Shown here: positions 24,401 to 36,640 of the stretch, one piece after another | Layout of the letters: each line of letters begins with the position of its first letter | Position numbering within the stretch: the first letter of the stretch is position 1 | Notes under the pieces: generated by a model | The model's input: only the letters and a program-made list of their open reading frames with translations | The model's database searches: none | Told to the model about the DNA's origin: nothing | Source: Glebionis coronaria | Lineage: Eukaryota; Streptophyta; Magnoliopsida; Asterales; Asteraceae | NCBI GenBank assembly: GCA_025667525.1 | Contig: CM046880.1 | Location: forward strand, 600,503,452-600,567,451 | Direction of reading: 5' to 3' | Length of the DNA stretch: 64,000 bases | Program-made: the position numbers and the translations under genes

Positions 24401-25097
24401 AAAAATTGGAGCTGGAAAGGATGTGGATGTTAGGCACTATAGATCAATGATTGGATCATTGATGTATCTTACAGCCTCAAGACCTGACATCATGTTTGCT
24501 GTGTGTGCATGTGCACGCCATCAAGTGACTCCCAAAGAATGTCACCTTTTTGCTGTGAAGAGAATTTTTAGGTACCTAAGATGTTATCCAGATCTTGGCT
24601 TGTGGTACCCAAAAGATTCTCCATTGGACCTTATTGCATATTCAGACAGTGACTATGGTGGTGACAAGTTTGATAGGAAATCCACAACTGGTGGATGCCA
24701 ATTTCTTGGGAGCAGATTGATATCTTGGCAATGCAAGAAACAAACAGTGGTGGCAAACTCTACAACTGAAGCAGAATATGTTGCAGCAGCTGCTTGTTGT
24801 GGACAAGTCTTATGGATTCAGAACCAGCTGTTGGATTATGGGTATAATTTTATGCATACCAAGATTTTTGTAGACAATAACAGTACTTTATGCATTATTA
24901 AAAATCCTGTACATCATTCTAAAACCAAACACATAGAAATTAGACATCATTTTATAAGAGATTGCTTTGAGAAAGGTTTAATACAACCGGATAGGGTAGA
25001 CACAGAAGATAATGTGGCTGATTTATTAACTAAACCTTTTGATGCTGGAAGATTTCAATATTTGGTAACAAATATTGGAATGGTTAATCTCACTTAA
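21477..25097 (+). CDS. pol: SIRE pol polyprotein (protease, integrase, RT, RNase H)
   Basis: An open frame of 1206 residues from the ATG that overlaps the gag stop as TAATG; the frame itself is open from 21438, in -1 relative to gag. Domains in order: retropepsin [10 protein letters not shown] (Asp 20); pre-integrase HHCC ([19 protein letters not shown], about residues 155-200); integrase catalytic Asp 221 (HMDLFGP), Asp 284 (RSDNGGEF) and Glu 320 (GVAERKN), a D-D-35-E spacing; a linker at about 545-590 rich in SADK/DADG/DADT units; RT with [16 protein letters not shown] and YVDD at 892-895; RNase H with [14 protein letters not shown] and [12 protein letters not shown]. It ends in the usual copia tail ([12 protein letters not shown]). 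All catalytic residues are present and I see no stop, so this copy may be competent. Expression could be by -1 frameshifting, reinitiation at TAATG, or splicing (an acceptor-like tttctttatgtgcag precedes the protease). Confidence 0.94.
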   Translation: MCFLYVQGIQKKINDYGYWDSGCSRHMTGKEDYLTNFSPIQDGDKVYFGGGYGTITGKGTLVTNNLRFENVFLVKELDYNLFSVSQVCDNKNKVLFTDTECLVLSKDYKLPEEKYIDFRTPRHKDIYNVNLNGIKVNNKMSCLYAKASVDESNLWHRRLGHINFKNINRLVRLGLVDGLPEKAFHNDHSCVACLKGKQNKVSFRSKQVHSSSKPLHLLHMDLFGPTNIESLKGKSYCFVITDDYSRFTWTFFLAKKSETAQSLINFITQIEKKNGNEVKIIRSDNGGEFRNQLLDDFCAKKGITRQFSIARTPQQNGVAERKNRTLIEAARTMLADAHFPIAFWAEAVNTACYVQNRALVNKIHNKTPYELLWGRKPNIGFLKPFGCHVVVLETSEALGKFDSKGDEGYFMGYSVQSKGYRVYIKKEKRILEKVHVRFLESKPSDPENGPNWLFDLEPLSRALNYMPVTDPDIVKVTSSDLEKRIGNVSGIQVAKEDGPPAVISSPTQEYVTLPIWTDEYYAAAAAARKDNGGFQIPPNTNVHTSSGADKGKSSADKSNSDADGSDADTSSSSVVSPNADKQGSDFDNTFAHLFSSHFEQGGPSNVHEEIHVDQTETDEEDIGNMEREIEDTRLFEGGVLTSTAKDHPTSQIIGDVMAPVQTRRSHQGLGGFIANIHKKVDTPLVQACLFACFLSQEEPKKIFDALKEPSWVEAMQDELHQFAIQDVWELVDCPRYVRPIGTRWVLRNKKDERGIVFRNKARLVAQGYTQEEGIDYEEVFAPVARIEAIRIFLAYASCMNFTVYQMDVKSAFLYGTIVEEVYVMQPPGFEDPENPDKVYRVKKAMYGLHQAPRAWYGTFSTYLVENGFKRGTIDQTLFTKKKGKHVLLVQVYVDDIIFGSTDPKMSEDFSKLMTDKFKMSAMGEMNFFLGLQVQQKEDGIFISQDKYVAEILKKYGFSPHEKEASTPMDRQHPWGKIGAGKDVDVRHYRSMIGSLMYLTASRPDIMFAVCACARHQVTPKECHLFAVKRIFRYLRCYPDLGLWYPKDSPLDLIAYSDSDYGGDKFDRKSTTGGCQFLGSRLISWQCKKQTVVANSTTEAEYVAAAACCGQVLWIQNQLLDYGYNFMHTKIFVDNNSTLCIIKNPVHHSKTKHIEIRHHFIRDCFEKGLIQPDRVDTEDNVADLLTKPFDAGRFQYLVTNIGMVNLT

Positions 25098-26355
25098 TAT
25101 GTGTTTTGGAATCTTTTTGTAAAAGTATGTACAGGATAATGCATTGTTATTGGTCTTTATGATGATTTAGATTTTCCACTTTATTTTTCTAACACTGACA
25201 AAGGTAAATGTAACGCTGTTAAGTGTTATTTTGCCGTTGTTAGAGATATTATTGTCTAACGCTGACAAGAGTTCCTTCAACGCTGTTAAGTGTTGTCGGG
25301 ACGCTGTCAGCAACAAATGTTAGTTTTGTGGTTTTCATCTAAATGTGTAGGTAGGTGGTAGCTTTATGCCATTGGATACAGAGTTGCTTATGGATCTCTG
25401 AAGAGCTATTTGGACATGTTTTTGTTTATGGATGATGGTTGGAATATTTATATTCCTATCTTGACATAAATTTTTAATGTTCATATATATTTTGAGAACT
25501 CATGTATCATAGTTTGAGGGGAGGTTTAAGGAACCTTTAGGATTTTTGGGTATCCATATGATACTCTTATCACAATTCTAGATTGTGTCCACAGGTGAGT
25601 ATGGGTTAGTTTTACTAAACCATGAGGCACTGTAGCATGCATAGTGTATCAACTTTGCATGCTGCCAAGACATTTTTGGCCTAGAATTGGTTGTGGTCTG
25701 ATGGGAGACTTGGGAATACTTTGGTTATGGGTTTACCAGGGAGTTACAAAGAATTTTATGAAATAACTTTGTTGGTAACTATTTTGGTTAGCAAGGGACA
25801 CTAGAGGTCATTTGTGTCTATCTTGCTTAAGCAAGTGTGCATAAATGGACAGTGCTTGCCGCCCAGTAATTATTATCAACTTGTAAGATATTTCCCTTAG
25901 GATAAATTACTTTGTTAAGGTCTTTTTCTTTTTAAATATTTTTATTTTTATTTTTTAGACGCTGACAAGTTTTTCCTCCAAACGCTGTTACGTCCAATCG
26001 TGACGCTGACAAGGCTTTAGGCAAACGCTGACAAGAAAATATAGCCGTTGGGCGCTGATGGGCTATTTTTGACCGTTGACACCTAGTGGGCCCTACCCAG
26101 TTGTTATTTTTGACTAATCTTTGGCCGTAATTTTGGGGAGTTGTTACTTTTAATTAATGCATGAGATAAGTTATATTTGATTCAATATTTTCATGATTGC
26201 TCTTTGAATATAACCGCCTCATTTTTGACCAATCAAAATCATGCATCTCTCCTATAAATTTGGTTAATCTTTTTATTCTGGGTATTCATATTTTCTTGTC
26301 TAACACTTTTCTCCTAGATTTTTCCCATATCACATAACCTAAACAGCTTTCAATC
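25098..26355 (+). other. SIRE spacer between pol and ORF3
   Basis: Non-coding. It contains two groups of the CGCTG motif: 25193, 25214, 25235, 25260, 25281, 25302; and 25960, 25983, 26004, 26026, 26046, 26053, 26074 (counting CGTTG and CACTG variants). Steps are mostly 20-23 bp. A bent, promoter-like AT tract follows from about 26150. A start-proximal tataaattt lies near 26253, so an internal promoter for ORF3 is possible but unproven. Confidence 0.6.
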
Positions 26356-28977
26356 ATGGCACCCAAATTCAACTCAAAGAATTTAACATTGGAGTTCAAG
26401 AGCCAACACAATATGGTAGCTTACTTGACTGCTGATGATGCTTTGTTTCCTCAGTATTCACAAATGGTGGCATTTTTAAATGCATCCTATCTAAGGTATG
26501 CACTTTCTCATACACCATTAGTTCCTGTCGCACACATTAGACAGTTTTGGAACAATGTAAGTTCCACAACAGCTAATGGAGTGACCACATTAACATCTAC
26601 TGTTCATGGAAGAACATGGGTGGTCACTGAAGCCTTGGTTCGCCAAGCTTTGCGTCTTGATGACGCTGATGGTGTGACTACCCTTGCCATTGCAACAATA
26701 GAACAGGGTCTTAGGGAATTGGGTTATCCTATTCCTGCTGATGTCACTTTAAATAAATATCATAAGCAGGAATTTCCCTCTGACTGGAAATATTTGATAC
26801 ATGTCCTTTTACAATGCTTAAGTCCAAAATGCACTTCTTTTAATGAAATAAACAGGTCAATAGCAAGTGCTTTGGTTTGTATAACACGTGGGCTTAAGTA
26901 TAATTTTTCAAAAATGATTTTTGAAGGGATGTGTAAAAACAAGGGAAGTAAAATGACTTTGGCTTACCCTCGATTTTTGCAAATGGTCTTTGATTTACAA
27001 GAGTATTGTTCTAGGGATCATCACACTTTTTATGAGATCCCTAAACAACAGAAAACCATTTTTGCTAAAATGAGCTCCACAAATGAATCCATACCTCTTA
27101 CCCAACCCATGCTTGAAGTAATTCAGGCTGCACAACCACAACCACAACCACAACCAGACCCTGAACCCCAACTTGAGCCTATTCATGAACCATCACCTTC
27201 ACCAGAAAACATGGACATTGACCAACCCAGCGCTGACACTCACAATGTGAGCGCTGACACAGCCAATCTCAACACTGATCCCATCCCTGAACAAACCCAA
27301 ACACCCCTTAACCAACCTACACCCACACCATCTACTTCATCTTCCACCCCATTACAATCTAGGTTGACTAAACGCCAAAGGGTTACTGGAGTGTTCTCCT
27401 CTAGTGATCCTATCCTTGTAGCAGAGAGAACCACCTCCACAAGTGTGGCTGGTGAAATGGGTGAGGCTGGGGCTATTGACACAGGCTTAGATGCTGGTCA
27501 AGACAGTCCCAACATCATTAAGACCTCATCCATGCCCTATGATTCTACTTTGGGAGGTCAAATCCCCATTTTAGCTGAGGGCAGATTGGAACCTATGACT
27601 ATGACTGAATTGACGGCGGCTGTCATTAGCTTGCAAAAGCAAAATGTCAGTCTTGTACAAACTGTCAACAAACAGGGACGTGAACTCCAAGTTTTGAGGG
27701 AGAGAGTAACTGTTTTGGAGAATCCAAGTAGCAGGAGTCTAATGGAGGAATCTTCCAAAGGGGAGGATGAAGAGGATGAGGAGGATGAGCTGATTCACAC
27801 AGCTAGTGAGAAGAGTTCAGAGAAGAGTTCACAATTTAGTGAATCTTTGCAGGTTGCTGAAGCACTCACCAACTTGAAGAAGCACCCAGTTGTTGATACA
27901 TCCAAGGTGACACCAAAGAACTTGGAAGGATCTTTCAAAGAAACATTGGGCGCTGATACAGGTTTGGACGCTGACACATCCAGCGCTGATAAAGGTAATC
28001 GTGGCGCTGATAGGAGCAACTTGAACGCTGACAAAGTTGCAGGTGGTGTTGATGTATTCCAGTCATCAACAATCATCAAAGATGTGTCCACACAGGTTTC
28101 TTCTTCTACTTTACCAATTATTGATGCAAAAGACAAAGGTAAAGGGATCCTGATTGAAGAAGATGTTCCAAAGAAAGATGCAGCACAAATTGCTTTTGAT
28201 GAACAGTTGGCTGCACAACTTGTGGAAAGTGATTTGAAGAGGAGTAGAAGATCACCATTTATTGTTTCTGAGAGTGAGGAAGAAAGTGGTGATGGAAAAG
28301 AAGGTGATAGCTCAGATTCAAGTATTCAAATTATTGAAGATCCAGAAAGGCTTGAATATGGGGATGAGCTAGCAAAGGAAAGGTTGAGTGAGTTGAAGAA
28401 TCAGATTGATTGGGACCTACCAGAAATCACCAGAATGTACCATGCTTGGGAAGACAAGGTTATGGACAACCCAGGAATGAGCTTATCAGATCAAATTTGG
28501 GGGTTGGAAGTTCTGCTTAGGGTACAAGATGACATAAAGGTGATTATGAGGTTTAATGCACAAGAGGTCAAGACCTGGCTCAAAAGGGATAGAAGGCAGT
28601 TATACTATAAGTTGCTTAGATGCCATCAGTCCAGATGGACATACAAGAAGTTGTTGGCCTTATCTTTTGAGGAGCTAGAGTATAGGGCACATCCTATTTG
28701 GAGGAAGGTGCAAGAACAGAATGTCTACCAGTTTCTTTCAGAAGAAAGAAAACAAGAGCTTGCTGAGGAAATGCAGATTCAAAAGGAAATAAGGATTGCT
28801 CAAAGACCAGTGAAGAAAGGAGATCCTTTCCAATTTCCTAAAGATATGGATGTGTATTTTCCAACTGAAGGTGTAATAAGGAAGCATCTCAAGCTTTCTC
28901 CATTGGAAGCTTCAGATTTGGTAAATGTAGTACCTCTAGATGACAGAAATCCAATTATCAGTTTTGATGAAGATGAG
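26356..28977 (+). pseudogene. SIRE ORF3 (env-like position), N-terminal 874 residues
   Basis: Extra ORF after pol, in the position where SIRE1-type elements carry the frame called env-like. The first 220 residues form a well-folded-looking region (PLVPVAHIRQFWNNVSS, RQALRLDDADGV). Then come a Pro/Gln-rich stretch near 257-285, a basic TKRQRVTG near 337, a probable coiled coil (SLQKQNVSLVQTVNKQGREL near 419), an acidic tract near 475 and a long charged C-terminus. CGCTGA-encoded SAD/DAD/GAD/NAD units lie near 293-306 and 533-560. I see no clear signal peptide or membrane segment, so an envelope role is not supported by sequence. The frame is cut at codon 874 (GAG) by the Athila LTR, whose first bases TAA act as a new stop. 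Confidence 0.85.
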
Positions 28978-30644
28978 TAATACAAGAGATGTTGCCACCT
29001 AAAGTATCAAAGTTCGTTATAGTTCCGAATCTTTTCGAATTGAAAACCGGTCTTAAGTGCGACTCAATCGTCTTTTGGTGAATCAAGAGAATGGTTGGTT
29101 TGTTTGTTTTAATCTAATAACAAGTAATTAAAGTGTCGTTGAGTAAATGGAAGTTAAAAGATTAATATTGAAATGACAAGTAAAATAATGCATATAAATG
29201 TGAAGGTGATAATGGAAAAGAACTAAATCACTAAATAAAACTAACACTTGGAAAAATTTTAGAAAAATAAAAAGTACTATAAGAAAGTTATATCGAAAGA
29301 AGCCAAAACAAACCAACAAGAGCCCCCGATCGGAATGTATTCCGATCGGATGGTCGGAATATGGGTAAAGGTGACACGATCGGAATATAGGGACACAAAG
29401 GTCAATCGGAATAAACAGAAAATTCCCAATCGGAATACGTAAGCCTGGAAACGATCGGAATGTCAAATCAAGGTAGCCAATCGGAATGCACAACAAGCCC
29501 TCGATCGGAATAACAAGCAAGCAAGTAATCGGAATAGGCAATCAATGAACCAATCGGAAAGGGTAAACCCTAATCCGATTGGTCCAATCGGAATGTTGGG
29601 TGTGGTGCCGTCGGAAAATCAATACAAATCGGAAAGGGGAGTTTGTTGCTCCTCCTAAAATTGTGGAAATCGGTTAAGCAAGTAAATAAGCTATATTTGA
29701 GAGCTTATCACAACACTAACCCGAATCAATGCTTAAACCGGATCAAATAAGCACTAGAATCAACTTATCAACCCGAAATCAAACAACTTTTTGTATCAAA
29801 CAATCAAAACATCAACTTTTTAATAAACTTTTTAATAAGAAAAATAAGATACTCATAAAAATAAGCCAATAAGCACAAAAGTCTTAAAGCTTAATTAAAT
29901 GAAAACTTATAAAATGATCAAAAGATTAACTTTTTAGCATGAAATCAATTAGAACAACACGGATCACATGATAATCACACCAAAATCAATCTTAAATCAA
30001 AGAAAAGTAGAATGAGATTAAGAGATAAAAGCTTAAAATGGAACTTTGATTAATAAAATAAGCAATACAAAGAGTTAATCTTGAAAGATTAAAAGTAAAA
30101 GATGAACTAGTGAGAGAAAGTTTAAGACTTTCTCTCTCTAAAAACTAAAAAGTGAAAATTAACTAAAAACTCTAACCACCCTCCTAATGACTATTAGGAG
30201 GGTATTTATAGGGAAGGAGGAAGGAGTACATGTGTTGCATCTTCTTTCTTGCTTTCTTCACGTTTTCTTGACTCGACTTTAATTCTTTGTCTTTGTCGTC
30301 TCGGGATTTGAACTTGTCTTTTTAATTTTCTTCTTCTATTAGACTTAAGTTCTTCGACTTCGTTAAACTTCCGTCTCTTGACTTTTTCTTCGATGAATCT
30401 TCAGAATAGGCCTTGGACTTCCGTTCTTTTTGCACTCTTGATCTTTTGACTTCGTCTTTTTCCTGTTTTCTTCAGTAAAAGCCCGTGAAAGTCCGTGTTT
30501 TCTTCCTTTTTCATATTTTGGTCCTAAAACACAATAAAAACACAAACCACGCATAATTCCGACTTTTACGACATAAATCACACGTTTTGGTCTTGTTATT
30601 ATTGGAAATAAGTGATAAAAGGATAAGTGTTTTCGCACTTATTA
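28978..30644 (-). repeat. 3' LTR of Athila element
   Basis: On the plus strand it runs from TAATACAAGAG to GCACTTATTA, so the termini are TAATA...TATTA rather than TG...CA. The boundaries are fixed by the TSD, the primer site and the purine tract. The minus-strand TATA box (CTATAAATA) is at 30211-30203, followed at once by the inverted repeat CCCTCCTAAT / ATTAGGAGGG (30179-30202). Downstream (29320-29640) ATTCCGAT occurs about 16 times. Confidence 0.94.
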
Positions 30645-32682
30645 AATCCCCTACACTTGACCATTGCAATGCCCTCATGCAATGCATTAATTTTAAAGCA
30701 CGATTTACATTTTCCATCATAAATAACCCACCTTGGCCTTTATTAAATACTAAACATAAAAGATAGAAATAAGTAAAGAAATTAAAAACTTACATTGGGT
30801 TTTGGCGGCCATGAACATTTATCATCCTCAAGTTTCACGTTCCCCATACCAAGCTTAAAAACGAGATCATTGTTATTATAAGTTAGCAAACTATCACGAA
30901 CTCATGTGGGCCAATTATTCACTTAGACTCCCTTATTCCTAGGTGTATCTCTTATATTTTATTTTTGTCTTGAATGATCACGAGGATGCATTTTTTGACT
31001 TATTTCGATAGTTATTTAGTCCGAAAATAAGGTGAACGATTTAATCAATAGTTAGCTAAAGGACCAAATCTTTTAAAACTGCTTCTCGGGATATCAGAAA
31101 GTTCATATCTTGGCATAACTTGGTTCGCGATTTGAGACCTTTCTCGGGCCGATATTTGGCAGCGACTTCATACTTCGAATCTTCGAGAGACGTTCTTGAA
31201 ATTATGGTCTTCTCTTCATAATAGGAGTTTCTTCACTTGAAGTTTTTGAGAGATTCTTCATCTTTGGACCACGACTTCTTCATTTTTCTCCAATCTTTAT
31301 TTTGGACTTTGATATACAACGATCCGCCTCCTTTTAGGACTTGGATCTATTTATCCTCATACCTTGTTAGGGTCTTTTCGGATAGATTTCTCCATGACTT
31401 TTGGGGAGTTCTTGCTTTTCGTCGTGTGTCTCGATCCTTCATATTGATTTTCGATAAATGATTCTTCACATCACTTTTGGATCTTAAGCAACAAAATGTA
31501 GCCCTCATGCCTTGTTAGGGCCTTTTCGGACTTCGCCAATCTTCGCGCCCCGCTTCATAAGTTATGCCTTGGCTATGAACTCTCGTCATTACCGAGCAAC
31601 TTTTAAACGATCTGGGGCTAGAAGCTAAGTAACCTTTTAAATTGTACAACCTTATTTATTAGCAGATTAATTTATTAACAAGCGGAGGGAGAATAGGCTC
31701 ATAATTAACTCACATAAATTCACGAAAGAATACCGAACTTATAATTGACTCTATCATTTCTCGTCCTCCACAATTTAAAATCTCAAGGAATGAGACTCGT
31801 AGATGCTTAGCCTATTAAATCAATGTTTTGGGTTTTCGAGTCGCCTATAGGATCTTGCAAATTCTTAGACTTTTTCAAGTTTAGAAATCGCATTTTTAAA
31901 GTTCCCTTGATAAACGACTCTCTAGGATCAATTATAGGAACTTGCGAAAAGTTCTTGTTCTTAACCCGTGAGAGTTAAGACTTTCGCGTTTTATAGCTCC
32001 CTATATAAAAGCCTAGCAAAACTTGACTTAAACATGTTAAGGATACTAGCTAGAGTAAACTTAGGCAAGTAAACTCGGGTTGAGTCAAAATGTTCATGAC
32101 TAAGAAAAATCTAAAACCACTTTATTGAAAAACTATTCTAGTAAGGGAAGAAAATAAACATAATAAAGGAAAATGCAACTATACAACTAGGCCAAAATAG
32201 ATTAAAAATTTTGAAAAATGTCGAAAAATCAAATTTTCCGGTTAAAATGAGGGCAAATTCATGGAAAAGACCACTTACTTCGATAGAAGTCCCCCCTACA
32301 CTTGAGATAAACATTGTCCTCAATGTTTAAGCATGTGGAAGTAAACTCCCCTACACTTAGGACATTGTGTATTTTGTTTAAATCTTGTTAAGGAAAGGAC
32401 AACTAAAGTGAATTCAATGTGAACATATAAAATATGAAATATTGAATCACAAGAGTTTAGGATAGAACCGGGAAGATGGAAAACACGGTATTACGGTTCG
32501 TCAAAAGTCATCAAGATGCTCGCTGAAGCTTTAATCCCTGTACAGCACAAGAAACAAGACAACAAACATATGCCGAGCTCCCCCTACACTTATTATGAAA
32601 GCAGTAACGGATAGAACACGGGTTGCCTCCCGAGAAGCGCTTGTTTTTGTTCACCGAGTCATGAGCCTGACTCGACCCAATT
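30645..32682 (-). other. Athila region between pol and 3' LTR
   Basis: About 2 kb without a significant ORF, although related elements can carry a further gene here. It holds at least four polypurine-like strings, seen on the plus strand as CCCCTACACTT (30647, 32288, 32347 and 32580 areas), the first being the one used next to the LTR. Confidence 0.75.
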
Positions 32683-34371
32683 TTAGTTCATGGGGAACGT
32701 GGTGAGGGATGGAATCATCTCCTGAGAGATGTCCTCACCAAAGTACAGCTTCAAACGCTGGCCATTCACCTTGAAATTGGGCCCATTCGACTGAGAAAGC
32801 TCAATGGTCCCATACGGAAAAACTTTGGCGACAGTGAATGGACCAGACCAGCGGCTCTTCAACTTGCCAGAGAAGATCTTCAACCGAGAGTTAAAGAGTA
32901 AAACTTGATCTCCAACGTGGAACTCTTGGTTCTTGATTTTAGCATCGTGGATCATCTTCGTCTTCTCCTTGTAGATCAGCGAGTTCTCATAAGCTTCATT
33001 CCTTAGTTCATTTAGCTCGTTGAGTTGAACCTTGCGATGATCACCGGCTTTGATGATGTCGAAGTTAGCCCACTTCAACGCCCAGTGCGCCTTGTGTTCC
33101 AGCTCGATGGGTAGGTGGCAGGCTTTCCCGTACACAAGACGATAAGGTGTACAACCGATCGGGGTCTTGTAAGCAGTACGGAAAGCCCACAGAGCATCAT
33201 CTAACTTATCGGCCCACGCGGCACGATGCTCTCCCACAGTACGCTCCAAAATTATCTTCAAGCCACGATTGGAAATTTCGGCTTGCCCATTGGTTTGGGG
33301 ATGATAGGCGGTGGAAAGACGGTGAGTGACACCATACTTTGCCATGACTCTTGCAAATTGATCGTTGCAAAAATGAGTCCCGCGGTCACTAATGATAGCA
33401 CGAGGAACGCCAAATCGAGCGAAAAGCTGCTTCAAAAAGTTCACAACCACCCTCGCATCATTCGTAGGAAGAGCCTTAGCTTCAACCCATTTAGAGACGT
33501 AGTCGACGGCGACGAGGATGTACTTGTTCCCTTTGGAGGATGGAAATGGCCCCATAAAGTCGATGCCCCATACATCAAAGATTTCACATTCCTGTATGAA
33601 ATTTTGAGGCATCTCATCCTTATGTGTGATCTTGCCTTGACGTTGGCAAGCATCACAATGCTTAACCATTTCGTGAGCGTCACGATAAATGGTGGGCCAG
33701 TAGAATCCAGAATCAAACACTTTCTTAGCGGTGTAGTTGGGACCAAAGTGACCACCGGTGGGTCCTTTGTGGCAAGCTTGGAGGATGTCAAAAGCTGCCG
33801 GTCCGTCAACACATCGACGAATAATCAGATCAGCACACTGTTTGAAAAGATAAGGGTCATCCCAAAAGTAAGTCTTAACATCATTCAAGAACTTCTTCTT
33901 TTGTTGGGAGGTTAACCCTTGGATGAGAATACCACCGGCTAAGTAGTTTGCGATGTCCGCAAACCACGGGGTGCCATCAAGATTGAGATTTATAGACATT
34001 AGAGTCTCCAGGGGGAAAGAGTCATTTATCTCTTTGTTCGGATGATCCCCCTGATATGGATCCTCAAGTCGACTCAAATGATCCGCGGCCAGGTTTTCGG
34101 CTCCCTTCTTATCACGAATTTCGATGTTGAATTCTTGAAGGAGCAAAACCCAGCGAAGAAGTCTTGGCTTAGAATCGTTCTTAGTCATCAAGTACTTCAA
34201 CGCGGAATGGTCCGTGTATACGATGGTGGTGGATAAAACAAGATAGGGGCGAAATTTCTCAAAAGCATAGACAACAGCTAAAAGCTCTTTTTCGGTTGTC
34301 GTGTAATGCAATTGAGCCCCCGTCATTGTTTTGCTAGCATAGTGGATTGGTTGGAAGTGTTTATTCACTCA
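32683..34371 (-). pseudogene. pol: Athila pol, C-terminal part (RNase H, integrase)
   Basis: It continues in frame after the TGA at 34371-34369. RNase H blocks are [20 protein letters not shown] and [10 protein letters not shown]. The integrase zinc domain follows ([13 protein letters not shown] ... HCDACQRQG), then the catalytic core with Asp in [12 protein letters not shown], Asp in [10 protein letters not shown] and Glu in [10 protein letters not shown], so the catalytic triad is intact. The C-terminal part ([20 protein letters not shown]) is the usual DNA-binding tail. The frame of 561 residues ends about 2 kb before the 3' LTR. Only the upstream stop separates it from RT. Confidence 0.93.
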
Positions 34372-36640
34372 TTGGCCCAAAACCGCACCAATAGCAAAGT
34401 CGCTAGCATCGCACATCAATTCAAAAGGCAGCTCCCAATTAGGGGTAACCAAGACCGGTGCCTTAGTTAGCTTATCCTTGAGAAGATTGAAGGCTTCGAG
34501 ACACTCTTTAGAAAAGATAAAGGGAGTATCTTTTTCCAAGAGGTGGGTCATCGGGCGAGCGATTTTAGAGAAATCCTGAATGAATCTACGATAGAAGCCC
34601 GCATGACCCAGAAAGCTTCTCACACCCTTCACGGTGGAAGGTGGAGGTAATTTGGCTATGACATCAACTTTAGCACGGTCGACTTCAAGACCGGCTTTAG
34701 AGATTTTGTGTCCTAGCACAATGCCTTCTTTTACCATAAAATGGCATTTTTCCCAATTCAGAACAAGGCGAGTGTCTTCGCACCGCTTAAGCATACGTTC
34801 CAAATTGGCAAGGCAAGCAGAGAAGGAATCCCCAAAGACCGAGAAATCATCCATGAAGACTTCCATGGTTTGCTCAACCATGTCATGGAAGATAGCCAAC
34901 ATACACCTTTGGAAAGTCCCGGGGGCATTGCATAAGCCAAAAGGCATTCGTTTGTAAGCAAAGGTGCCATAGGGACAAGTGAATGTTGTCTTCTCTTGAT
35001 CTTGGGGATCGATGGGTATTTGAAAATAACCCGAGAAACCATCCAGAAAGCAGTAATATTCATTACCAGCTAAACGTTCAAGCATTTGGTCCATAAAAGG
35101 TAGAGGGAAATGATCCTTTCTCGTGGCATCATTGAGTTTGCGGTAGTCTATACAAACTCTCCACCCAGTAACGAGACGGGTAGGAATTAACTCGTTGTTT
35201 GCATTGGGCACAACGGTGATTCCGCCTTTCTTAGGCACACAATGGACTGGACTAACCCACGGTGAATCCGAAATAGGGTAAATCATACCCGCATCAAGAA
35301 GTTTGATAACCTCTTTTTTGATGACGTCATGGATTTTAGGATTCACCCTTCTTTGGCTTTGAATAGTGGGCTTAAAGTCGTCCTCCATAAGAATTTTATG
35401 TGTGCAGAAGTGAGGATCAATTCCACGGATGTCGGAGATTTTCCAAGCGATAGCGCGTTTATGCTTCTTCAACACAGCGACAAGGCGGGCTTTTTCGTCT
35501 TCTTTCAGATCCTTTGCGATGATGACCGGTAGCTTCTCGTCGTCTTCCAGAAAAACGTACTCAAGATGAGGCGGTAGGGCCTTAAGCTCAAGAGTAGGAG
35601 GATCCTCAATAGATGGTGAAACTAACGATGGATCATCATTAGTCACCTCTTTAGGAGCAGGAGGAGAGAATGGGTCCTCATTGAGAAGTCTCTCAATAGT
35701 ACTAATGTCTTCATCCCAATTTGTGGACAAATTATCATACTTAATATCGAGAGGACCCAAACTAGCTTCGAAATCATCCAAGTCACTTTCTCCAAAAGGA
35801 GTCAATGCTGGAGCAATTGAGGCAACGGTCTCAACATTGGGTAGAGAAGGAGTACTTTTACAAGCATCATGAAAATGTTCTTCACAAGCCTCATCGAGAA
35901 CATCAATAGCATTAACACTCTCATATGAATAAGGTTGCTTAGAAATCTTACCCATGTTGAAGACAATTTGATCGTCACCAACTCTCATGATGATTTCGCC
36001 TGCGGCTACATCAATAAGAGTGCGACCGGTCCTCAGAAATGGACGTCCAACGATTAATGGAACACGGGGATCCATCTCGTAGTCAACGACAACAAAATCC
36101 GCCGGGAAGGTGAATTTGTCAACGCCAACAAAGACATCTTCAGCTATCCCCACTGGATAAGCAACCGTACGGTTGGCTAACTCCAAAGTCATTTTGGTGG
36201 GGACTAGCTCGGGGAGAGATAATTGCTTCCAAACACTTAAAGGCATTAAGTTTATACTGGCACCTAGATCAGCTAGGGCCATGCAATTCTCTACTCCCGG
36301 GAAGTTGCAAGGAATCAAGAAGCGACCCGGATCACCAAGTTTGGTGGGCAATTGCCTTAAGAGCACTGCGGAGCAATTCTCATTAAGGTGAGTCTGAGCA
36401 ATGTCAAGAAGCTTTTCTTTATCACTTAAAAGATCTTTAAACATCTTAGCGTATTTGGGCATGTGAGCGAGAGCCTCGGCAAAGGAGATGTTAAAATTCA
36501 GTTGTTTAAACATTTTAAGAAAGTTTGAAACTTGAATATCATCCTTGCTCTGTTGCTTCTCTTTCCTCAACCTTGAAGGATAAGGTATATTGGATGAAGA
36601 AGAAGGCTTTAAGGGAATAGGATCACTCACAACCACGGGT
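34369..36640 (-). pseudogene. pol: Athila pol, N-terminal part (protease, RT)
   Basis: Retropepsin is represented by LADLGASINLMPLSVW at about residue 120 (DLGA form, as in other Athila elements) and LIVGRPFLRTGRTLIDV. RT blocks are YPISDSPWVSPVHCVPKKGG, WRVCIDYRKLNDATRKDHFP, FLDGFSGYFQIPIDP, MPFGLCNAPGTFQRCM and catalytic FMDDFSVFG. The frame of 755 residues terminates at a TGA in the middle of the RNase H start, where relatives read through. At its 5' end it overlaps gag by 10 nt in another frame, because one C appears lost from a C run near 36655. RT itself looks undamaged. Confidence 0.93.

Noticed and set aside
26356..28977. Calling ORF3 a viral envelope protein
   Set aside because: Position fits the env-like frame of SIRE elements, but no signal peptide or membrane segment is visible.
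29128..29541. 137-codon frame in the Athila LTR as a gene
   Set aside because: The IPI repeats follow from the ATTCCGAT motif; listed as a finding about the motif instead.
33226..33915. 229-codon plus-strand frame
   Set aside because: Antisense shadow of the Athila integrase.
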